Source: Aspidiotus rigidus (Eukaryota > Arthropoda > Insecta > Hemiptera > Diaspididae). Taken from it: 64,000 nucleotides of DNA. The translations under genes and the position numbers were made by a program. Positions within the stretch are counted from its first letter, which is position 1. Each line of letters starts with the position of its first letter. Shown here in pieces: positions 28,101 to 39,200 of this stretch. Below the pieces are notes generated by a model. It made no database searches. It had not been told where the DNA came from and was given only the letters and a program-made list of their open reading frames with translations. The stretch covers positions 5,764,001-5,828,000 of the forward strand of contig JAVHKY010000013.1 of NCBI GenBank assembly GCA_035079385.1, in the 5' to 3' direction.

Positions 28101-31100
28101 AAACATTTTCAGGATGTCTACTGAAAGGAAATTCTGAAAATACTTGACTTTTACCTGACCTTTTTTCAAAGTAGGCGAGTCAACAAGCAAGAAAAAGAAA
28201 ATCGAATTGGCTAAAATTTGGTCATCTTTTTTTTGTTTTTTTCAAAATTTTCTGTCATTCTCATCATTTTTACTTGACCGTCAATGAAAATACTTGACTT
28301 TTACTTGATTTACTTGACCAGAAGACACCCTGATTTTTAATAAAATTTCAATTCTGTGAGATATATGGAAAAACTGACTTTGGGACTCTTTTGAACGGCC
28401 TTTGCAAAGGCACCAATTGACCTACGATGAACATTGAATACGTTATTTGGTGGGAAATTTAACAAGGAACAACTTTTGTTTCAAACATTTTTTAATAAAA
28501 ATTCAATTTCGCGCCATATAGGCGAGAAACTAATTTTTGGGGGGTTCAAACGCCCATAAAAAAGAACCTCCGGAAGGCGAATAGCTCATTTCATAGCAAA
28601 TTCAACGAGGAACAACAATTGTTTCAAACAATTTTTTAATAAAATTTCAATTTTGTGAGACATATGTGACTGGGACAACAGAAACCCGGATCAGCGTTAT
28701 CAGTGATGCACTTAAATTACATGCATTATTGATAACGCAAGCCGGGTTTTGTCCCGGTCTCATATGGAAAAATCGACCATGGTCCACTTTTAAACGGCCT
28801 CTGCAAAGGCACTAATTGACCTAGGCTGAACATTCAATAAGTTACTTGGTACGAAATTTAACGAGGAACAATTTTTGTTAGAAACATTTTTTAATAAAAT
28901 TTCAATTTCGCGCGATATAGGCGAAAAACTAATTATTAAGGGGTTCAAACCCTCATAAAAAAAGAAGCCCCCGGCGGAAGACGTGGGATTTTTAGTATGT
29001 TGTCCAGGACCACATCCTGAACCATTTTCAGTAAAGGAACGTTTGTTCCAGCAAAATGTTTTTTTTCCTCCTTTGCCTACACTATACGTTAAAACTGAAC
29101 TTCTTACAGTCATGTATAAAGTGAAATAACTTCGAGACGAAGGGTCAAGATACTAATTGGACGGACGGGTTGAGCAAAAAGGACTCAACAGGTGTTTCGT
29201 TTCGCCATTAGTTAATTTTTCGTTCGATAGGGAGATGAAGATTATTCAATTGATTTACTGCGTGTACACGCGAGAAGTAAGAGCTCCGATATGAACAATA
29301 ATACATCGCGTGAAAAACAGTACTTCGATAAACAACCTATAATTTTAACACGACTGTTCGTGGACCTAATCAACGCATTCATCGACGTATTCACGGCCGA
29401 ATGGGTGTTTCGAAAAATACTTCTAAAACTGCGTTCTAGAGAGCGACAATTCCGCTAGTAATTTCCTCGACCCTTATCAAAAAAAATCATCTAGTTTTCG
29501 TTGTCAATTCCCATTTCACTCAGACTGTGTCGTACTATACTTGACTTTTTAATGACTGAGGGAAGTTTCCATACTATCGTACTTCTTCAAGAACGCAAGG
29601 TTCACGTTCCGTAATTCAATTTGCATGCTTCTTTGCATGGAATACTAAAGTACTAGGAAAGATCGATTCATAACGCCTCAATTGTTTTTGTGGAGTCGTA
29701 TTCTCGAAAATAAGTGACCTTCGACCCTTTTTTTTTTTGCTGGGGTAAATCCTTAGGGGTGTGCGCGCGTCTGTCCGTGTGTATGTCTGGAAACAAGAAT
29801 TTGAAATAATGTTAAGTCTAAAGAAAGGGTGTAACGACATTCAAGGAACTTGAAGAAGACGTGAGGGGTGGTTGACCCAGAAGAGAGTGTGATATGAGCA
29901 GCGCGCACCGGAGAGTGGCGACAATGAGGGAGTGGAATTCATTTTGAGTGTGGTGAAGGATAACTAAAGCACTGGATATTAAAAGGATCTCAAGTGTATT
30001 ATTTGAATATTGCTGCTGAAGAATGAGGTTTTAAACATTAGTTCTAGTACTGGCTACAACGATGGTGCGTCGTGATTTGTTTGCTCTTCTACTTCCTACC
30101 AGGTTTACTGTCACCTTCTAAGTTGATTCTGTTCTTTACCTCTCGTCCAAACCGGTATTATCTTTTGCTGACAATCAGAGACTGACTTTTCTCCTATCTA
30201 CCTTTGTAACTTCTATCTTCTTAAAGAGCTTTCTTCTCTTCGCACTGTCTTCTGTATGTATGACTTCTAATGCGTCTCTACTACTGTGTTTGCCAAACGG
30301 TGTTTTTCCATCTGCTTCTTTCCTTGATGTTGACATGTTTCATGTTTTCTGAATCCTAGCCCCTAATTCTAAAACGACTGTTTCCTTAACAAAATTTTAC
30401 AATACACCACGCCTATATTAGTCCAAGAACTGACCTCTCCTCTTCCCTGGCATTTCCAAGGTTTGCGTGCGCGTGCGTGCAGATGACCTTCGGACTAATT
30501 TCCGCTCTGCGTGTGCGATTGCTTCCCTTTTTTATACTAGACGTTTTTTTCTGAAAAATCCTACGATAAAACAGGTTTCCTATTAATAACAGAAATTGAA
30601 AGGTACTTGATAATACCAATATGAAATGCTGGATCGTAAATTATGATAAAAAGCGAGCAAGACTTCATGAGGGCGAGACATATCCATGATATCCCATTTT
30701 TACCAAAGGGGGGAATTTAAGAAATTTTTTTCGACATACTTTATGTATTTTTTTTAAGTCTCCTGAATCCTAGCACCGAATTCTAAAATTTGTGAGTTCC
30801 AATTACCCCTGCAAGTTTCCCCTCCCCAAAACATGTCTTTCCCGAAGTTCCCTGAATCCTAGCCCCTAATTTCAAAATTTGTGAGTTCACACCACCCCCG
30901 TCGCGAGTTAGCCCATTCTACCCTCCAACACTTCTGTATACTGTATCCCTTCTCGTCCTTTATAATAACCTCTAACGTCCCTGAGGCATCCTCCATATAT
31001 GACGTCATCAACTGTGACTTCGAGCCTAATTCTGAAATCTACGAGTTCAATCCACCTTCTCTCATCCCTGTAATCTACAGGTGGTTCAGTGTAGACTTTT

Positions 31101-34100
31101 ATACTGCTGAAGTAGGCCTGGTCTCATGAAAGCTAATGATATGCCAAGTATAGTAGAGTATCCTGTACAAGCCCAGTATATAGAAGAGAGTAAGGAAGAG
31201 AGAGCGCTCAAGCAAGAAAGATTGAAATATTCCAAAACAAAAAATTGTACTACAGAAATAGCCCAAGACTCGATATACGTGGGACACAAAAACGAAATCT
31301 TCTCGTAGAAGAGAGCATAAAACGAACTTACTACCGTATTCTCTCGAAAACAAGACGCACTTGAATGCAAGACGCACCCCAAATTTAAGAATGCATTTTC
31401 AGAATTTTTTTTTTAATTCGAATACAAGACGCAGTACCGAAATGAGAAAATTAAGTTATCGTAGGTACATAAAATATAAGGTACATAAAATACCGGTACA
31501 TCGCTGCTACAAAAAAGAAAAACTTCACTCGGAGTCAGTATCTGATGACTCTTCACTTGTAGGGTCGTCAGGGTCATCATCGCTTGAAGAGGAGGAGTCA
31601 TCCTGCATAACAGATAGGAACTCGGCATCACCCGCCGTGACCACCTAGTGACCACCTACCCACTTTTTATTCGAAACATAGATTTCATTTTATCGCTCGA
31701 ATGCAAGACGCGCTTGAATGCAAGACGCACCCCAATTTTAGAGCTCTGAAATTTGGTAAAAAAGTGCGTCTTGTATTCGAGAGAATACGGTATAACAATT
31801 TTTTTTGTGAAAAGTAACCCCTTACATGTTAACGGGATCAAAATTTTTTCCCTTCCGTCAATGGCAGAATGATCACGGCGAACGTTTACGCGTAAGGTTT
31901 CCGATTCGAACTCCCCTCTAACTTCTCATACCTTCACCCTTGCCCCACTCGTCCACCTTCGGTCAAGTCCCTCTTCCTTCCAACAAAAATCCTGCAATTC
32001 ACTTCGCTCGCTGCTCCGATTGCATTTACTTCAGAATAAACCGTACTTGTGACAGCACTCGGGCCACTACCTCCAATAAATGTTTCGAAACGCGGAATAT
32101 TAATGGAGAATACGTCTCTGATGCACAGTCAGCGAAATAAGAAGAGCCAAGGTGCTCGCGACATCATATTTATAGGAAATACTCATCACGAGGTGTGGCA
32201 GAATTCTTACGTAGATATGAGATAATGTTGTTGGCACGCATTGAACGCAATAATGTGTCGATAATAAGCATAAAATATACTCGACGAACTACTGGCAAGA
32301 CGAGACGGTGCGCCATACATGTCTCGTCTTTTGAATTGAATTCCTCGCGCTGCAATTTTTCTGATATCATTCTAAAGTATTTCAATTCTCATGACTCGGT
32401 GCAAAAAATAATCAAAATTCGCTTTCTTAGATCTCTACTAATAACGAAACTATGCGCTTTAAAGTAGCGACACGTTCTGTTTAAAAATGATACGACCGGA
32501 TGTCGTATGATGAATATTTGTTCTGTAAAATACTCCGCAGATCAGCTGGCTATAGAAGCGGATAAAAATACATTTCGAGGAGAGAAAAAAAGTGGATGAC
32601 TGTCAAAGATTTTTTCGCAGAAAAGGATGGCGAAGTTCGATCCCTCAACTTGATTAGAATGAGGATAACGAGAGAGGAAAGTGCCTTGTGAATACTGAAG
32701 GATTTTTGTTTTGAAGACGATCTAGAATGAAGTTCTCTTAACACATACTATAACTTGAGAGTCAACATTTTTGTAAGTCCCTCTCCTATCGCATATAGTA
32801 TATGCGCTTTTGACTCTCGAGTTGTATATGCCATATACAACTCGAGAGTCAAAATTTTTCCAAGTTTTTGGTTGGACGGTGCACGGCAAATTTTTCGAAA
32901 AATCCCCCCTAGAACGAGTTCCCTGTTGAAATTCCAACTATCAAGTAAAGTTCTGTTCCGATGAGGGTTGGACCTCGTGCGTAGTTTAGAGGCTTTACCA
33001 TTCAAAAAATCCCCGCGAAAAACATTCCCTGTATCGACTAACGTCGTTTGTGAGCTTTTGAATCTTGATGACGTTCTAGACACAGAACTTCTCAACCATT
33101 AACATAAGATTATTCTAAAAAACGATAAAGTGGCCACGAATGAGAAAAAAAAAAACTATTTTGTGGCCCGCGTTTAGACCACACTAGGTGACTTTTCCAG
33201 ACCTACCTTCTCATTTCCTGATTAATGAGTTATAATTGCTGAAAATGATATATACCACCCAGTTGTAGGCTTTTATACTCCCATAAAAAATCCTCAGACC
33301 GTAGGTATGAACTACGAAGTGAAGAAAGAAATCAAGTTGTTCGACACTTCCGTTACAAGATTTTTTTTCTACACATTTTCTCTCTTTCTCCACTAATATT
33401 AAAACGCAAGTATTGAGGTAACCTATTTTTAGAATTTAACCATACAATGCGCTAACTTTTCATCATATTCTTATAATGTAGGTAGAAACTCGACTGACCT
33501 TCACCTGTTACCAGGAACGATTTAAAAATCTTCTTCATCGCACTCTGCAACGCTGATGGCACCGAAGTGCAACTACAAAAATACTGATGCCGCTATTCTC
33601 ATTAGGCTCATTCCACCTTTTCTTATTAATTATAACAGCTAGTTAGTTTTACGTAATCATCCATTCATTGTTATAGTAAAATATTATCTGGTCTACAGAG
33701 CATGACAAAAGAATAGCTGAGCTATTTTACTGCTCCTAATGTACGGAAACGCCCAATCGTTATTTCAATCCTTCCATATTGCCTTACATTCAAAATAAAA
33801 GGAGGAAGAGAAAAAAAACTGACGAAAAGAGACACATATTACGTTCTAATTACATTTTGTCAATAATAAACGAGGCTATTTCTAAACATCGCACTAGGTT
33901 TCGACGTCGCAAAACTCTCTTTCGAGGAAAATTATTCTCGAAAAAACAAACACATCAGAGCCTATATGTATAATGAGTACCAGGGCCAAGCTGGAACAAG
34001 AATTTCGATTAAAAACGACGCTTTTTTCGCATTGTACTCGTCGCCGACGAGGAGGAAGCATTTGAATTCTGTACCGCGAGTGTCTCCGCCCGAATATCCC

Positions 34101-36108
34101 TGACACAAAAACGTCGAAAACATAAAAGCATTCAGTATCGAAGAGTTGAGACGAAATTCTCTATACAAACGTGAACACATTTCCAAGTTTGAATCACCAT
34201 ATATTATTGTACATTCAGTTCTGCAAGCGAGTTCCTTTCGATACTCGGGCACCATGTACGAAAAAGAAAGTACACGTCATATCTATCTATACAATTTACT
34301 TGCAAGAAAAATGCAAATTCCACCACGTTCCACCCCGCTAACAGCGGAATTTTTTTGATATTCTTTCGTCAGCAGTACGTAGGTACGCTTTCAACACTTC
34401 CTTCAACATGAGCGAAAATGCATACGATTGCTGATTTCACACAGTCAAACCGTCTCGCAACTGTCATTTCCAATCACTCTCATTTGTGCGAATTCGTTCC
34501 GCGAAAAAGTCGAAGTGGTTACTAAAAACTGAAGAAATGTATTGCACTTTGTATACTTGCAGTGTCAATGACACGTTCTCTGGAGGTGAAAAAAGAGAGG
34601 AAGCACGAGTTGTAATTTGTTTGACAGTACCCGAAAGAGGACCTCTTCAGTCAAAATTTTTGAAAAAGAAATTATCTAGTTCCCTCCCCCTCAGCCTAGT
34701 GTCTTGCTCAGACCCCTCTTTAGCTCAGTTTACATATGTTAGACCCTTATTTTAGTTACCTACTCAGTTTATGTAAAATATTAGGTTGCGCTTTTAGCCA
34801 GGTCCATGTCCCCAGCCCCCCATTTGATTCTTTGGATGGGAGAGTGTGAATTCGTTTGTACTACGTTTGTGCTGAATTGTGCCGCACAGGTTTTTTCATT
34901 TATGCTCGTCTCCTCCCACTCCAACAAATGGGGAGGTTGTGGACATACGAGCCCTCATTTCGATTTGATTCGTTTGTGCTTCGTTTGAACTGGTCTCCTT
35001 TCCCTTCAACTGTTGGGGCTGTAGGGGGAGTGAGGACTGTAGACATGCAAGCCCTAATTTGGACCAATAGTGGATTTTTGGGATGGAACATTAGAGCTAT
35101 ATTTGTGCTGGATCGTACCGTAGTTTTTCTTTTGTGCTGGTCTACTTCGCCTCCAACCTTATGAGGGGGCTGTAAACATGCCAGGTCCTCTCCTATTCAA
35201 TTTCAACAGGGAACCTGCTCTATGGTTTTTTTTTTAGAAATTCGCCGTGCGCCGTCGGGCGAAAAACTTGGAAAAATTTTCCCTCTAGAGCTATATATGG
35301 TTAGAGGCGGACTCAGATTTATTTATTTAATTTATTCAATTAATTAATTTAATTTATTTATTCAATATTCATTTATTTATTTACTTATTTATTAAAGATG
35401 AATATTTTTTCCGTAAAAACACTAATGTTATTAAAAGAAAAAAAAAAAAAAAAAAAAAACTATAAAACTCTTGTTTTTATTTATATGATAGGAAGGCAAG
35501 TCCCCTATCATATATATCTCGGCGGTCACAATTTTAATAGGGAACATGTTCTATGGGAGTTTTTTTGAAAAATGTGCTATCCGAAGTTCGGCCAAAATCC
35601 ACTTGGAAAAAATTTTGCTTCTTTTCATTAATTATTTATATATGACGTGAGGGGAATGGTAAAAGAGGACTTACATTTATTTATTCATTCAATTCATTTA
35701 TTAAATTCATTTATTCGATTCATTTTATTTATTTATCCATTTTTTTCATTTTATTCATTCTGTTTTATTTATTTATTTGTTTATTTATTCATTACATTTC
35801 TTTCTTTCTTTTTTTCTTTATATGATAGGAAGGTAAGCCCCCTAATACATATCTCGGAGGTCAAAATTTTAGAAGAGAATATGTTCTATGAGAGGTTTTT
35901 TGAAAAATGCCGTCTAACGTTTAGTCAAAATCAACTTTAAATAAAAATGTTGCTTCTTTTCTTCAGCTCTATATAATTATGACAGGAGGGGAATGATAAG
36001 AGGGGGACTTGGATTTATTTTTTCATCTTATTTTTTCATTTAATTAATTTAATCAATTCATTTATCTCATTCATTTATTTATTTTATTCAATCAATCAAT
36101 CAATCAAT

Positions 36109-36143
<35 letters not shown>

Positions 36144-36146
36144 TAT

Positions 36147-36178
<32 letters not shown>

Positions 36179-36207
36179 TCTATTTATTTATTTATTTATG
36201 TATGTAC

Positions 36208-36250
<43 letters not shown>

Positions 36251-39200
36251 CTTATTTATCTATTCATCAAGTTTCTTTCTTTCTTTATACGATAAGAAGG
36301 CTAGTCTCCTATTACATATCTCGAAGGTCAAAATTTCAACAGGGAACATATTCTATGAGGTTTCTTTCAAAAAATTAGCCGTCCGTCGTTCTGTAGGAAG
36401 AACTTGAAACAATTTTGTCTCCAAGTCATGAATATTAAGGAAGGGACTTGAGGAATTTTGAAGGGGATTTTGGTGGTAATTTCTCAATTCAGTTCCACAT
36501 TACCCTAGAGGTCAAATTGATAGTGCGTTTTTTTAAATAATACAATGTAGTACGTAGTTTCCTCAATAGGCATATAAAGCTCATTACTATGACAAATTTG
36601 ACAACCCTGCGTTCCTCGTTTAACATCTTCAAGGTAGAGTCCTATAAATACGAGTGAGGACATGGTCCGCCATATTTAGTCGTTACGTCATCATTTGTTC
36701 CATAGCTCCCTATTCAGATGGGGAATTTGTGTGATTAGTGAAGCTATTTTGCAATTTTCAATAGTGTTGAGTCTTGTATTTTGCTTTGGCACTTAGTCTA
36801 GTTTGTTCTCTTATTATTTTCAAATCATGAGAAACTGTTATCAGTCATTAGAATAGGAGACTGTGAAAATAATGATGATGTAACGACTAAATATGGCGGT
36901 CCATAATATCCTCACTCGTATTTATAGAATTCTAATTAAGGAAGCATCAATTTTAAAGGTCACGGGGGATCTGAAAAATGTAGATTGTAACGTGACAAGG
37001 TTGACGTCTGACGTCACAGGCCCGCCCCCAAGGCATATATAATACGAGGGGAAATTTTAAAAAACTGATCTATGACATCATCAAATTCGCCCCTCCCCAG
37101 CTATAAATAATAGGTGAAACTTGAAAAAAACTGATCTATGACCTATTCAAATTGTGCGTCACAAGGCTGACCTAGGACATTATCACACTGTGACGTCACA
37201 GGCCCCGCCCCCGAGCTATATAGGGTAGGAGGAGCATATCTGGTTTATTAAAGGGGCTAAGCCAATTGATGAACAAAGTAATGCATGTCTATTTACTTGA
37301 AAGGGCTATCCTAGAATGCGGGTCATACAATGTATTAATTTTCAACAGGTTTCCTGCGTTCCTTGTTCAACATAGTCACGGAAGCCGTCGTTTTTGGCCT
37401 GAAAACAGGCTGAATTGCGTGTGCTCCGTCTTTAATGCATTATGCTCTCCATTTTTTTAAATTTATCGACACCCCTTTCCCCTCCAGTCCTTGGGGGAGG
37501 GGAGCCAGAAGATATACCGAACCCAATTTCGATAATTGACAGTTTTCAAGATAAAAATGGATGGAACCGTTAGTGCTATGTCCTCCAATAGTTGTCTTCT
37601 GAAATAGGGTTGTAGCTAGGCAAACATGCTAAAATTATTGTTGTTTTAGGCGATATAGGGAATGATATCGAGAGGCTCGTTATTTGTTGTGTGCTCGCTT
37701 AGAGTGATCGACTACAGCCGCGTGTACCATCAAAGCGGGGTCGTAGTCGATCTCTCACCGCGAGTCCACAACGGGTGACCAATCTGTCGGTAAAATTCCC
37801 TCCATTGCCTGGAACGACGGAAGTTTTCGCCCATACGAGGGGTAGTAGTGGATCCCTCGCAACTCTTCGGTTCCCCTTCCTCCGCCGCACCACATGAAAC
37901 AACCGGAATTTCAGAATCTCTCACCGTGAGCACAGAACAGATAACGAGCTTCTTGGTTTCATTCCTACTATCGCTTGAAATGACGAGAATTTTAGAAAGT
38001 TAGGCTGGCCCAATCAAAACGGGGTCATACAATGAGCTTACAACCTTACGAATGAAAGACAAGGATACCAGAACGAACACAGCACATCTCATTCCATCCA
38101 TTTCTATCCTAAAAACTTTCAATTATCGAAATTGGGCTCTGTATGTCTCCTGCCCCCTCTCCCTCGAGACTGTAGGGGAAAGGGGTGTTCACATTGGAAA
38201 AACTCGAGAGCATAGTACAGAAAAAAACGTAGCACACGCAAGTTAGCCTGTTAGTGTTTTCAGGCCAAAAATTGAATAGGACGGGATCAGCATGTTTACA
38301 GCCTCCTCATGGGGTTGAGGCGAAGGACGAAAAACTCTGTAGCACGATCCAATAGAAAAGTAGCACAAGCGAATCCAGCCACATTTACTCGAAGAATCGG
38401 GATGGGGGCTAGGGGAATGAACAGCTTTTAGGGTAGTTTAGCCTGGGGTTAACTTCATTTGTATCGCGTTCATCGAAAAATCATTCTTCTCTCGGAAATT
38501 TTATGAAGAATCTCTCTTCACTTTGGTACTTTTCCTATTAGTATCATGGTTTCCGAGAAAAATCGAGAAACGCAAAAAAAACTACATTTGATTTCCCTTA
38601 GAGAGGTTCCGACAAGAAAGGGGGGGAAGGAGTTGACCACATAATAAGGCCAACTTTTTTCAGCAAAAAATCTTTGACGGACTTTTTTTCTCAACCCACT
38701 TTTTTACCGTAATTCTACTGGGCTATCTGACAAATCTGAAATTTTTTTTCCTAATAGAGTCACGAGAGAACGAGAATAATGAATTAGCGAATAGATTGTG
38801 CGTTCGATCGATGTAAAAAGAGAATACACTTATCAATGGTTTACTGACTGTAGCAATAATTTCTTCCACGCTAGTACTGTGTGGTAGGTCAACTGAAGGC
38901 GAAATGAATACCGAAGTCATTGAAAGAATGTTATCGACGCACAAGATCGCTCGATTTGGTGGAAATAAAACGTGTTTCATTTCAATTATCTGCGACGATC
39001 GATGAAATTAAAACTTTTATCGGATTATTCCCATCGGATTTCCGGAGTTGAGCATTAGATCTTTCTTCGAGCGATACGAAAATACGTATTTTGCATCTCG
39101 ATCGCCGTATCTGACCTAGGACGTGTACCAAGAAATACGTTTTATACTGTGAAAATTCGGTCAACACCAAACGTAAAGTTGTCTCATTGTCGCGAACCAA

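Larger units (their letters stand above)
26335..29083. mobile_element. DNA transposon-like element with long inverted ends built of sub-repeats
   Basis: The left end begins AGTGTAGGGAAAT and the right end finishes TTTGCCTACACT. The left 26335-26740 and right 28780-29083 parts are inverted copies sharing the blocks ATGGTTCAGGATATGGTCCT / inverse, 'GGGGGTTCGAACAC', 'TTTCGCCAATATCGCGCGAA' and 'GGAACAATTTTTGTT'. The right arm holds three tandem partial copies of a module of about 250 bp (about 28060, 28330-28570, 28590-28960), the left arm about two. The middle carries the broken cysteine-rich gene at 26990-27766. Superfamily not recognised. Confidence 0.65.

Noticed and set aside
35647..36407. 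ORFs made of F/Y/L/I runs
   Set aside because: Translations of (TTTA)n simple repeats.
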